Source of the DNA: an uncultured Eubacteriales bacterium
GTDB taxonomy: Bacteria > Bacillota > Clostridia > Oscillospirales > Oscillospiraceae
DNA: 14,657 nt
Reading direction: 5' to 3'
NCBI GenBank assembly: GCA_900546485.1
Contig: URDK01000073.1
Location: 1-14,657 of the forward strand
A program made the position numbers and the translations under genes. Positions 1 to 6,800 of the stretch are shown piece by piece; positions within the stretch are counted from its first letter, which is position 1; each line of letters starts with the position of its first letter. The notes beneath the pieces are model-generated. The model saw only the letters and a program-made list of their open reading frames with translations. It ran no database searches and was not told the DNA's origin.

Positions 1-245
1 CCGGCCTTGAAAGCGGGGATCTTGGTAGCGGCGATCTGCACGGGCGTCTTGGTGCGGGGATTGAGGCCGGTGCGGGCAGCGCGCTTCTTGGTCTCGAAGG
101 AACCAAAGCCCACCAGCTGGATCTTCTCGTCAGCCTTCAGGGTCTCGGTGATGGTGTTCAGAACGGCGTTGACGGCAGCGTCAGAGTCCTTCTTGGACAG
201 GCCGGTCTTCTCAGCGACAGCGGCGATCAGTTCAGTCTTATTCAT
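1..245 (-). CDS. hup: HU family DNA-binding protein (partial, 3' end outside window)
   Basis: Small histone-like protein that binds and bends DNA non-specifically as a dimer and compacts the nucleoid. The visible 81 residues begin MNKTELIAAVAEKTGLSKKD, the classic HU amino-terminal helices. They continue through the VGFGSFETKKRAAR core strand and the start of the DNA-gripping arm (GLNPRTKTPVQIAA), ending at AFKAG where the window stops; HU proteins are about 90 residues, so only the last few are missing. The start at 245 is set by a strong GGAGG six bases upstream. The 73-base leader (246-318) holds a small 5-bp hairpin (279-293) and no clear promoter, so it may be read from the gene before it. 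That preceding segment is a MazG C-terminus, and mazG-hup is a familiar Clostridia order. Identity is secure; completeness is limited by the window edge. Confidence 0.96.
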   Translation of the reverse strand, partial: MNKTELIAAVAEKTGLSKKDSDAAVNAVLNTITETLKADEKIQLVGFGSFETKKRAARTGLNPRTKTPVQIAATKIPAFKA

Positions 246-318
246 GTTATTTCCTCCCAAAAATTTTCGTTGGTAATTGCCGCAATGGGCGGCTATCCTA
301 AAACGATGTTGTATCGCA

Positions 319-531
319 TTAAGAACATTCTTTGGCCCCGTTCCACAGGGCGGTCATCTCCTCCAGCATCATGTCGGACAGACTGCGGCCCTCTGCGGCC
401 GCGGCCTCCTCCATCGCGCGGAAGCGGCGAATGAATTTTTCACAGGTGCCGTTGACAGCTGTTTCCGGGTCCACGCCGCAGAAGCGACCCACCTTTACGG
501 CGGCGAACAGTACGTCGCCCAGCTCCTCCTC
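319..531 (-). pseudogene. mazG: C-terminal MazG (nucleoside triphosphate pyrophosphohydrolase) segment in frame with enolase
   Basis: These 70 codons (EEELGD to the TAA stop) match the C-terminal half of a MazG domain as I know the family. They include the metal-binding EEELGD followed by a hydrophobic helix (VLFAAVKVGRF), then GVDPETAV, the basic KFIRRFRAMEE helix, and the family ending SLSDMMLEEMTALWNGAK. MazG hydrolyses NTPs to NMP and pyrophosphate, and needs an upstream EExxE helix pair that is absent here. The piece has no start of its own and sits 73 bases before hup, the neighbour expected for an intact mazG in many Clostridia. I therefore read it as the tail of a native mazG-hup locus joined to eno, not as a domain that evolved within enolase. 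The join falls somewhere in 512-540, where the two genes would share nearly identical codons for EEELGD. Confidence 0.82.
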
Positions 532-1770
532 GATGCGGAGCAGCTGGTTGTACTTGCAGACGCGGTCGGTGCGGCTCGGAGCACCGGTCTTGATCTGGCC
601 GGCGTTCAGGCCCACGACGAGGTCGGCGATGGTGGTGTCCTCGGTCTCGCCGGAGCGGTGGGACACGATAGTGGTGTAGCCGGCGCGGTTGGCGAGCTGC
701 ATGGTGTCCAGGGTCTCGGTCAGGGTGCCGATCTGGTTGACCTTGATGAGCACGGCGTTCGCAACGTGCTTCTCGAGGCCCATCTTCACGCGCTCAACGT
801 TGGTGACGAACAGGTCGTCGCCGACGAGCTGCACGCGGTCGCCCAGGGCCTTGGTCAGCATGCCCCAGCCTTCCCAGTCGTCCTCGCCCATGCAGTCCTC
901 CATGGAGATGATGGGGTAATTGTCGGCGAACTTCTTCCACATGTTGACCATCTGGCTGCGGGTCATGGTCTTCTTGGCCTTCGGCAGAGTGTAGGTGCCG
1001 TCCTCGTGGTTGTACCAATCCGACACGGCGGCGTCGATGGCGAGCATGAAGTCCTCGCCGGGCTTGTAGCCGGCCTTCTCGATGGCGGCGACAATGCACT
1101 TGAAGGCGTCCTCGTCACGCTTGAGGTTGGGAGCGTAGCCGCCCTCATCGCCAACACCGGCGGCGGGGGTGCCGTTCTCCTTGAGGACGGTCTTGAGGGT
1201 GTGGAACACCTCGGCGCACATGCGCAGGGCTTCCTTCCAGCTGGGGGCGCCGACAGGCATGATCATGAACTCCTGGATGTCGACGTTGTTGGTGGCGTGG
1301 GCGCCGCCGTTGAGGATGTTCATCATCGGCACGGGCAGGGTCTTCGCGTTGACGCCGCCGATGTAGTTGTACAGGGGCAGGTTCAGGGCGTTGGCAGCGG
1401 CACGGGCGCAGGCCAGGGACACGCCGAGCATGGCGTTGGCGCCGAGGCGGGTCTTGTTCGGGGTGCCGTCGAGCTCTATGAGCAGCTTGTCTATCGAGGT
1501 CTGGTCGAGGGCGTTCAGGCCCAGCATGGCCTCGGCGATCTCGGTGTTGACGTTCTCAACGGCCTTGCTCACGCCCTTGCCCAGGTAGCGGCTCTTGTCG
1601 CCGTCGCGGAGCTCGCAGGCCTCGTAGACGCCGGTGGAGGCGCCGGAGGGAACGGCCGCGCGGCCGACGGTGCCGTCGTCCAGGGTGACCTCGACCTCAA
1701 CGGTCGGGTTGCCGCGGGAGTCAAGTATCTCGCGCGCGGTCACGTCAACGATCTCGAAGTACTCTTTCAT
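319..1770 (-). CDS. eno: Enolase with its C-terminus replaced by a MazG C-terminal segment (chimeric frame)
   Basis: Enolase interconverts 2-phosphoglycerate and phosphoenolpyruvate in the cytosol. Residues 1-419 are a normal enolase: the PSGASTG loop at 41-47, DEGG near 208-211, metal ligands in AIDAA (D246), SMED (E291) and GDD (D318), catalytic K343 in LIKVNQIGT, and H371 in SHRSGETEDT. Enolases are about 430 residues and end soon after the YNQLLRIEEELGD segment. Here the frame instead runs on to 483 residues. Residues 420-483 look like the end of MazG (VLFAAVKVGRF, KFIRRFRAMEE, LEEMTALWNGAK), not enolase. The start at 1770 has AAGGAG seven bases upstream, and the gene follows gpmI by 31 bases as the last gene of the glycolytic operon. 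The enolase part uses strongly biased codons (AAC, ACC, CTG), while the MazG part is more relaxed. It is either a genuine fusion or, more likely, an assembly join at a short shared sequence. Confidence 0.93.
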   Translation of the reverse strand: MKEYFEIVDVTAREILDSRGNPTVEVEVTLDDGTVGRAAVPSGASTGVYEACELRDGDKSRYLGKGVSKAVENVNTEIAEAMLGLNALDQTSIDKLLIELDGTPNKTRLGANAMLGVSLACARAAANALNLPLYNYIGGVNAKTLPVPMMNILNGGAHATNNVDIQEFMIMPVGAPSWKEALRMCAEVFHTLKTVLKENGTPAAGVGDEGGYAPNLKRDEDAFKCIVAAIEKAGYKPGEDFMLAIDAAVSDWYNHEDGTYTLPKAKKTMTRSQMVNMWKKFADNYPIISMEDCMGEDDWEGWGMLTKALGDRVQLVGDDLFVTNVERVKMGLEKHVANAVLIKVNQIGTLTETLDTMQLANRAGYTTIVSHRSGETEDTTIADLVVGLNAGQIKTGAPSRTDRVCKYNQLLRIEEELGDVLFAAVKVGRFCGVDPETAVNGTCEKFIRRFRAMEEAAAAEGRSLSDMMLEEMTALWNGAKECS

Positions 1771-1801
1771 TGTAATTCTCCTTCAAAATGTTTTATTGGA
1801 A

Positions 1802-3328
1802 TCACTTTTCAACGAGGGATACGCCGGTCATTTCCTTCGGCGCGGGCAGGCCCATGAGCTCGAGCAGCGTGGGCGCGATGTCCGCAAGGCGGCCGCCCTC
1901 TCGCAGCTTGAGCTCGCCGGTGCCGACGATGACGAAGGGCACGGGGTTCGTGGTGTGCGCGGTGTTGGGGCTGCCGTTGGGCTCAACCATCCTGTCGGCG
2001 TTGCCGTGGTCGGCGGTGACCGCGACGCGGATGCCGTTGCGCTTGGCGCACTCGATGACCTCGCCCAGGCACTTGTCGACCGTCTCGACGGCCTTTATCG
2101 CGGCCTCGGTCACGCCGGTGTGGCCGACCATGTCGCAGTTTGCGAAGTTGCAGACGTAGAGGCCGCAGCCGCCCTCGTCCATGCGGGCGATGAGCTTGTC
2201 CTTGACCTCCACGGCGCTCATCTGCGGGATGAGGTCATAGGTCGGGTACTCCTTCGGCGACGGTACGAGCACGCGCTCCTCGCCCTCGTACTGCTTCTCA
2301 ACGCCGCCGTTGAGGAAGAAGGTTACGTGGGCGTATTTCTCCGTCTCGGCGATGCGGAACTGCTTTATGCCGAGGCCGGAGACGTACTCGCCGATGGTGC
2401 CCTCGAGGTGCTCGGGCGGGAAGGCGATGGGCAGGGGCAGCGCCGCGTCGTACTGCGCGGTGCAGACGTAGGAGAGCGTGAGCGCCTCGCAGCTCATGGC
2501 CGCGTCGGCGGGCAGGTTCCCTGTGAGGGCCCAGGTCATCTCACGCGCGCGGTCGGGGCGGAAGTTCATAAAGATGACGCTGTCGCCGCTGTGGATCATG
2601 CCGTCCTTGTCGCAGACGACGGGCTCTACGAACTCGTCGGTGACACCCTCGGCGTAGCTCGCCTCGACGGCGGCCACGGCGTCGGCGTTCTCCACGCCCA
2701 GGCCGCGGACTATGGCGTCATAGCCCTTCTGCAGGCGCTCCCAGCGCTTGTCGCGGTCCATGCCCCAGAAGCGGCCCTGGATGGTGGCTATCTTGCAGTT
2801 GCCGAGCTTCGCGCACTCGTCTGCCAGGGCCTTGACGTAGCCCGCGCCGGTCTTGGGGCCGACGTCGCGCCCGTCGAGGAAGCAGTGGACATACACGCGC
2901 GGAAGGCCGCGCCGCTTGGCCATCTCGAGTATCGCGAAGATGTGGCTGATGTGGCTGTGCACGCCGCCGTCGGAGAGAAGGCCGAGCACATGGAGCGCGC
3001 CGCCGCTCTTTGCGGCGTCGTCCATGGCCTTGACGTACACGGGATTTTCAAAGAAGCTGCCGTCCTTCACGGCGTTGGTGATGCGGGGCAGGTCCTGATA
3101 CACCACGCGACCGGCGCCGATGTTGGTGTGTCCGACCTCGCTGTTGCCCATCTGGCCCTCGGGCAGACCGACGTCGAGGCCGGAGGCCGAGAGGCTGGTG
3201 TTCGGGCAGCAGGCGAGCAGCTTGTCCATGACGGGGGTATTGGCCTCCCAAATGGCGTTGCCGGGGCCGGGATTGCCGATGCCGTAGCCGTCAAGGATTA
3301 TGAGAGCGGTGGGGTTCACTTTTTCCAT
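1802..3328 (-). CDS. gpmI: 2,3-bisphosphoglycerate-independent phosphoglycerate mutase
   Basis: Interconverts 3- and 2-phosphoglycerate through a phosphoserine intermediate, using two Mn2+ ions and no bisphosphoglycerate cofactor. The 508-residue length is normal for the family. The metal-binding alkaline-phosphatase-like half shows ILDGYG with D13 near the start, the nucleophile S63 in GQMGNSEVGHTNIGAG, and the late metal sites NFANCDMVGHTG and TADHGNAD. The substrate-binding insert includes HSHISH and DGRDVGPKTG. The gene starts three bases after the tpiA stop, so the two are probably translationally coupled, and it is followed by eno 31 bases on. Its place between tpiA and eno follows pathway order. 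The C-terminal MGLPAPKEMTGVSLVEK is the standard ending, so the gene is complete. Confidence 0.97.
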   Translation of the reverse strand: MEKVNPTALIILDGYGIGNPGPGNAIWEANTPVMDKLLACCPNTSLSASGLDVGLPEGQMGNSEVGHTNIGAGRVVYQDLPRITNAVKDGSFFENPVYVKAMDDAAKSGGALHVLGLLSDGGVHSHISHIFAILEMAKRRGLPRVYVHCFLDGRDVGPKTGAGYVKALADECAKLGNCKIATIQGRFWGMDRDKRWERLQKGYDAIVRGLGVENADAVAAVEASYAEGVTDEFVEPVVCDKDGMIHSGDSVIFMNFRPDRAREMTWALTGNLPADAAMSCEALTLSYVCTAQYDAALPLPIAFPPEHLEGTIGEYVSGLGIKQFRIAETEKYAHVTFFLNGGVEKQYEGEERVLVPSPKEYPTYDLIPQMSAVEVKDKLIARMDEGGCGLYVCNFANCDMVGHTGVTEAAIKAVETVDKCLGEVIECAKRNGIRVAVTADHGNADRMVEPNGSPNTAHTTNPVPFVIVGTGELKLREGGRLADIAPTLLELMGLPAPKEMTGVSLVEK

Positions 3329-3331
3329 GGC

Positions 3332-4105
3332 TCACTCCGCAGCGGTGCCGGCGATGATGCGGGCGAAGTCCTGCGGCTTGAGGGAAGCGCCGCCGATGAG
3401 GCCGCCGTCGATGTCGGGCTGGGCAAGCAGCTCGTCGCAGTTCTTGGCGTTCATGCTGCCGCCGTAGAGGATGCTGACAGCGCGGGCGGTACGGGCGTCG
3501 AACATACCGCGGATAACGGTGCGGATCTCGCGGCAGACCTCCTCGGCCTGGTCGGCGGTGGCGGTGCGGCCGGTGCCGATGGCCCAGATGGGCTCGTAGG
3601 CAATGACCACATTTGCCATCTGCTCGGCGGTCACGTCGCGCAGAGCGATCTTGGTCTGCATCCGCACCAGCTCCTCGGTCACGCCCTCCTCGCGCTGCTG
3701 CAGGCTCTCGCCCACGCAGATGATGGGGGTGATGCCGGAGGCGAGCAGGGCCTTGGTCTTGGTGTTCACGAGGGAATCGCTCTCGGCGTGGTACTGGCGG
3801 CGCTCGCTGTGGCCGACGATGCAGTACTTGACGCCCAGGTCGGCCAGCATGGCCGCGTTGACCTCACCGGTGTAGGCGCCGGACTCGTGCGCGGAGACGT
3901 CCTGCGCACCGAAGGCGAGGCGGCTGTCGCGCATGACCTTGGCCATGGAGGGGATTATCGGGTAGGGCACGCAGAGCACGCTCTCGCAGGTCTTGGTCTT
4001 GGGCATGGCCGCGCGCAGCTCCTCAACAAAGGGCTTGGCCTCGGAGGGGAGCTTGTTCATCTTCCAGTTGCCGGCTATGACGGTCTTGCGATACTTTCTG
4101 TTCAT
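3332..4105 (-). CDS. tpiA: Triose-phosphate isomerase
   Basis: Interconverts dihydroxyacetone phosphate and glyceraldehyde 3-phosphate in the cytosol. The 257-residue TIM barrel is complete. The substrate residues N13 and K15 lie in AGNWKMN, the electrophile H99 in IVGHSERR, the catalytic base E171 in VIAYEPIWAIGTG with the mobile phosphate-gripping loop just after it, and the phosphate-binding LYGGSMNAKN and GLIGGASL near the end. The start at 4105 has AAGGAG ten bases upstream, overlapping the pgk stop region. The gene follows pgk by 12 bases and is followed at once by gpmI. It is fully conventional, with no sign of truncation. Confidence 0.98.
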   Translation of the reverse strand: MNRKYRKTVIAGNWKMNKLPSEAKPFVEELRAAMPKTKTCESVLCVPYPIIPSMAKVMRDSRLAFGAQDVSAHESGAYTGEVNAAMLADLGVKYCIVGHSERRQYHAESDSLVNTKTKALLASGITPIICVGESLQQREEGVTEELVRMQTKIALRDVTAEQMANVVIAYEPIWAIGTGRTATADQAEEVCREIRTVIRGMFDARTARAVSILYGGSMNAKNCDELLAQPDIDGGLIGGASLKPQDFARIIAGTAAE

Positions 4106-4117
4106 GTCAAACGCTCC

Positions 4118-5308
4118 TTATTTATCAAGCAGGCAGGCGACGCCGGGCAGCTCCAGGCCCTCGAGGAACTCGAGGGAAGCGCCGCCGCCGGTGCTGATGT
4201 GGGTGATCTTGTCGGCATAACCGCTCTTCTCGACCGCGGAGGCGCTGTCGCCGCCGCCGATGATGGTGACCGCACCGGAGTTGGCAACAGCCTCAGCCAT
4301 GGCGAAGGTGCCCTTGTTGAAGCTGGCGAACTCGAAAACGCCCATGGGTCCGTTCCAGACAACGGTGCCGGCGCCCTTGACGGCGTCCTTGTACATCTCG
4401 ACGGTCTTGGGGCCGATGTCCATGCCCATCAGCTCGTCGGGGATGTCCTCGCCGGTGACGACGGGCTCGGCGTCGGCGGAGAACTCCTTGGCGCAGACGT
4501 GGTCGACGGGCAGGAGCAGCTTGACGCCCTTGGCCGCGGCCTTGTCCATCATTTCCTTGGCGTAGTCGACGCGATCGGCCTCGAGCAGGCTCTTGCCGAT
4601 GGTGTGGCCCTGGGCCATCTTGAAGGTGTAGGCCATGCCGCCGCCGACGATGATGGTGTCGGCCTTCTCAAGGAGGTTATTGATGACGCCGATCTTGTCG
4701 CTGACCTTGGCGCCGCCGAGGATGGCAACGAAGGGACGCGCGGGGTCGCTGAGGGCCTTGCCCATGACGGAGATCTCCTTCTCGACCAGGAAACCGGCGT
4801 AGGCGGGCAGGAAGGCGGCGACGCCGGCGGTGGAGGCGTGGGCGCGGTGCACGGTGCCGAAGGCGTCGGAGACATAGACCTCGGCCATCTTCGCGAGCTC
4901 CTCGGCGAAGTCGGCGCCGTTCTTCTCCTCGCGCTTGTCGAAGCGGAGGTTCTCGAGCAGCAGCAGCTGGCCCGGCTGCAGAGCAGCGGCCTTGGCCTTG
5001 GCGTCCTCGCCGATGATGTCCTTGGCGAAGATGACGTCCATGCCGAGCAGCTCAGAGAGCCTCTTGGCCACGGGGGCCAGGCTCAGGCTCTCCTTCCACT
5101 CGCCCTTGGGCTTGCCCAGGTGCGAGCAGGCGATGACGGCGGCGCCGTTCTCGAGCAGATATTTAATGGTGGGCAGGGCGGCGACAATGCGCTTGTCGCT
5201 GGTTATCTCGCCCGTTTCCTTGTTCTGGGGAACGTTGAAATCGCAGCGCAGGAGCACCTTCTTGCCATGGGGGTCGAAGTCGCGAACAGTTTTCTTGTTG
5301 TAGTTCAT
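4118..5308 (-). CDS. pgk: Phosphoglycerate kinase
   Basis: Transfers phosphate from 1,3-bisphosphoglycerate to ADP, the first ATP-yielding step of glycolysis. At 396 residues it has the usual length. The N-terminal domain carries the substrate-binding LLRCDFNVPQN and CSHLGKPKG, with HRAHAST further on. The C-terminal nucleotide domain shows ILGGAKVSDKI, GGGMAYTF, WNGPMGVFE and the phosphate-binding TIIGGGDSASAVE, followed by STGGGASLEFLEG, the normal end of the protein. The start codon overlaps the trmL stop by four bases (ATGA), with AGGAGG seven bases upstream inside trmL, so translation is probably coupled. No gap (glyceraldehyde-3-phosphate dehydrogenase) gene precedes it, unlike in the classic gap-pgk-tpi order. 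Confidence 0.98.
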   Translation of the reverse strand: MNYNKKTVRDFDPHGKKVLLRCDFNVPQNKETGEITSDKRIVAALPTIKYLLENGAAVIACSHLGKPKGEWKESLSLAPVAKRLSELLGMDVIFAKDIIGEDAKAKAAALQPGQLLLLENLRFDKREEKNGADFAEELAKMAEVYVSDAFGTVHRAHASTAGVAAFLPAYAGFLVEKEISVMGKALSDPARPFVAILGGAKVSDKIGVINNLLEKADTIIVGGGMAYTFKMAQGHTIGKSLLEADRVDYAKEMMDKAAAKGVKLLLPVDHVCAKEFSADAEPVVTGEDIPDELMGMDIGPKTVEMYKDAVKGAGTVVWNGPMGVFEFASFNKGTFAMAEAVANSGAVTIIGGGDSASAVEKSGYADKITHISTGGGASLEFLEGLELPGVACLLDK

Positions 5309-5799
5309 GCTGATTCCTCCTGTTTCATATTACCGTAGTCTTTCAAGCCCTTGAATCCCTGCTGCCTGAGCGCTTCATAGGTCAGTATGGCAGCGGCGTT
5401 TGACAAATTGAGGCTTCTCGCCTCGGAGATCATGGGGATGCGTACACATCTGTCGCGGTATTTTTCCCTGAGCCATTCGGGCAGGCCCGCGGTCTCCTTC
5501 CCGAACATGAGCGTCACGTCGCCGCTCCAGTCGCAGTCGGCGTAGCTCCTTGGGGCCTTCGTGGTGGTGAGCCAGAGGTTGGCGTCGCCGTTGAGCTTGA
5601 AATACTCGTCGATGTTGTCGTAGACCCTGATGTCCACCAAGTACCAGTAATCCAGGCCCGCGCGCTTCACCGCGCTGTCCGAGATGTCAAAGCCCAGGGG
5701 CTTTATTAGGTGCAGCCTCGCACCCGTGCAGGCACAGGTCCGGGCTATTGCCCCGGTATTGTTCGGAATCTCCGGTTCTACAAGTACAATATCGACCAT
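5305..5799 (-). CDS. trmL: tRNA (cytidine(34)-2'-O)-methyltransferase, SPOUT family
   Basis: TrmL-type enzymes methylate the ribose of the wobble base C34/U34 in leucine tRNAs, using S-adenosylmethionine bound in a trefoil knot. The 164-residue protein starts MVDIVLVEPEIPNNTG, the family's first motif. It then shows LMFGKETAGLPEW (second SAM motif) and RIPMISEARSLNLSNAAAI (knot and dimer region). I chose the start at 5799 because GGAGGG lies nine bases upstream and the family starts there; the frame stays open a further 38 codons upstream, but that sequence is AT-rich, unlike the family, and contains a promoter. It is first in the operon and overlaps pgk by four bases. Pairing a tRNA modifier with glycolytic genes probably reflects operon packing, not shared function. 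Confidence 0.95.
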   Translation of the reverse strand: MVDIVLVEPEIPNNTGAIARTCACTGARLHLIKPLGFDISDSAVKRAGLDYWYLVDIRVYDNIDEYFKLNGDANLWLTTTKAPRSYADCDWSGDVTLMFGKETAGLPEWLREKYRDRCVRIPMISEARSLNLSNAAAILTYEALRQQGFKGLKDYGNMKQEESA

Positions 5800-5861
5800 T
5801 CGGCCGCCCTCCAGCTTGTTACATACGTTTGTATCATTACCCATAATTTTGGGCCAGAGAC

Positions 5862-5890
5862 ATTTTACTACCTTGTCTATGATTTTACAA
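5862..5890 (-). promoter_or_regulatory. Predicted sigma-70/A promoter of the trmL-pgk-tpiA-gpmI-eno operon
   Basis: On the minus strand a TTGTAA -35 box (5885-5890) and a TAAAAT -10 box (5862-5867) are separated by exactly 17 bases. The -10 box matches the consensus in five of six positions and the -35 box in four of six. Transcription would start near 5855, giving a leader of about 55 bases before the trmL start. The surrounding 5820-5990 stretch is markedly AT-rich compared with the genes on both sides, as expected for a divergent control region. The call rests on sequence match alone. Confidence 0.65.
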
Positions 5891-5940
5891 TACCAATAAT
5901 GCCGTAAAATCATATTTTTTAATTAATTTTTTGTAAAATC
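5881..5940. repeat. Three copies of the octamer GTAAAATC around the divergent promoters
   Basis: The octamer GTAAAATC occurs at 5904-5911 and 5933-5940 on the plus strand, and inverted (GATTTTAC) at 5881-5888. The first two sites form an inverted pair with a 15-base spacer; the third is a direct copy 29 bases further on, close to three helical turns. The inverted copy overlaps the -35 box of the trmL promoter. This is the shape of an operator for a dimeric regulator, but the stretch is AT-rich, so chance recurrence is possible. Confidence 0.4.
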
Positions 5941-5961
5941 CGTCATATAAAGTGTGCGATA

Positions 5962-5990
5962 TTGAATCTGGAGGGAAAATGTCTTATAAT
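5962..5990 (+). promoter_or_regulatory. Predicted promoter of the glycosyltransferase gene
   Basis: TTGAAT (5962-5967) and a perfect TATAAT (5985-5990) are separated by 17 bases. Transcription would begin near 5997, giving a leader of about 48 bases before the glycosyltransferase start at 6045. This placement is one reason to reject the longer upstream reading frame as coding. Confidence 0.65.
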
Positions 5991-5999
5991 GTGGGCGTA

Positions 6000-6033
6000 A
6001 AAAAGGCCGTACCGCTCCAGGCCCGGCCTCTTT
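6000..6033 (+). promoter_or_regulatory. Leader hairpin just ahead of the glycosyltransferase ribosome site
   Basis: An A-rich arm ending GGCCG (6000-6009) can pair with CGGCCTCTTT (6024-6033), giving a 10-position stem with one mismatch and a 14-base loop. It starts only a few bases after the predicted transcription start and ends two bases before the GGAGGA ribosome site (6035-6040). It could act as a weak attenuator, since three U's follow the stem, or shape access to the ribosome site. No ligand-binding riboswitch fold is visible. Confidence 0.35.
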
Positions 6034-6044
6034 CGGAGGACTTT

Positions 6045-6800
6045 ATGGAGAAATATTTTATTGTAGTACCCTGCTATAACGAGGAGGAGGTCCTGCCCGA
6101 GACCATGAAGCGGCTCGGCGAGAAGCTCTCCTCCCTTGTCGAGCGCGGCATAGCTTCAGATGGCAGCCGCATTCTCTTTGTGGACGACGGCTCTGCGGAC
6201 AGCACCTGGGAGATGATAAAGAAGGCGCACGAGGCCTATCCCACTGTGTTCACCGGCCTCTCGCTTGACCGCAACCGCGGCCATCAGACCGCACTGACCG
6301 AAGGGCTCATGGCCGCCCGCGCCGAACGCGCCGTGGCCATATCGATAGACGCCGACCTTCAGGACGACGTGAACGCCATCGACGCCATGGCCGAAAAGCG
6401 CGAGGAAGGCGCGCACATAGTCTGCGGCGTCCGCGCCAGCCGCCAGACGGACACCTTCATGAAGCGCTTCACGGCGCGGGCGTATTACCGCATCATGCGC
6501 TTTTTCGGCTCCGACCTCATCTATGACCACGCGGACTTCCGCCTCATGGGACCCGAGGCGCTGGACAAGCTTGCCCTCTACCACGGCGACGACCTCTTTC
6601 TGCGCGGGCTCATCACCCGCCTGGGCTACAAGTGCGAGACCGTGAGCTACGACCGCGCCGAGCGCTTTGCGGGTGAGAGCAAGTATACGCTCAAGAAGAT
6701 GCTCAAGCTGGCCCTCAAGGGCGCAGAGAGCGGGCGCATGCAGCCCATGAGCGTCCCGCGCGAGCCCTACGGCCACACGAGGGAGGCGCTCCCCTTTTGA
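6045..6800 (+). CDS. Family 2 glycosyltransferase (DPM1/bactoprenol type) lacking its membrane tail
   Basis: A 251-residue GT-A fold enzyme that would transfer a sugar from a nucleotide-sugar, often to undecaprenyl phosphate, on the inner face of the membrane. Visible motifs are IVVPCYNEEEVLP (6-18), LFVDDGSADST (44-54), the DxD-like DADLQDD (102-108), the DHADFRLM acceptor region (161-168), and FLRGLITRLGY followed by GESKYTLKKMLKLAL. Homologues of this type run on to about 310-330 residues with two transmembrane helices after GESKYxLKKM. Here residues 225-251 are a polar stretch ending in a stop, with no membrane segment. The start at 6045 is supported by GGAGGA five bases upstream and the family's usual N-terminus. 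It overlaps the next gene by four bases (TTGA). The tail may be a real truncation or another join. Confidence 0.85.
   Translation: MEKYFIVVPCYNEEEVLPETMKRLGEKLSSLVERGIASDGSRILFVDDGSADSTWEMIKKAHEAYPTVFTGLSLDRNRGHQTALTEGLMAARAERAVAISIDADLQDDVNAIDAMAEKREEGAHIVCGVRASRQTDTFMKRFTARAYYRIMRFFGSDLIYDHADFRLMGPEALDKLALYHGDDLFLRGLITRLGYKCETVSYDRAERFAGESKYTLKKMLKLALKGAESGRMQPMSVPREPYGHTREALPF

Noticed and set aside
279..293. Hairpin in the hup leader as a terminator for the preceding gene
   Set aside because: The stem is only 5 bp and no T run follows directly on the minus strand, so termination is unlikely.
277..1857. A long plus-strand frame antisense to eno
   Set aside because: Same shadow effect; eno on the other strand has all its catalytic residues, and this frame has no ribosome site or recognisable domain.
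1634..5338. A plus-strand frame open for 1234 codons, antisense to gpmI, tpiA and pgk
   Set aside because: It mirrors three well-identified genes whose third-position G/C bias removes stops from the opposite strand; the translation is Ala/Gly/Val/Leu/His-rich and resembles no protein family.
5800..5913. A 38-codon N-terminal extension of trmL
   Set aside because: AT-rich, contains the predicted -10 and -35 boxes, and the family starts at the MVDIVLVEPE position where a good ribosome site exists.
5952..6044. A 31-codon extension of the glycosyltransferase
   Set aside because: It spans the predicted promoter and leader hairpin, and the GT-2 family start with GGAGGA just ahead is at 6045.
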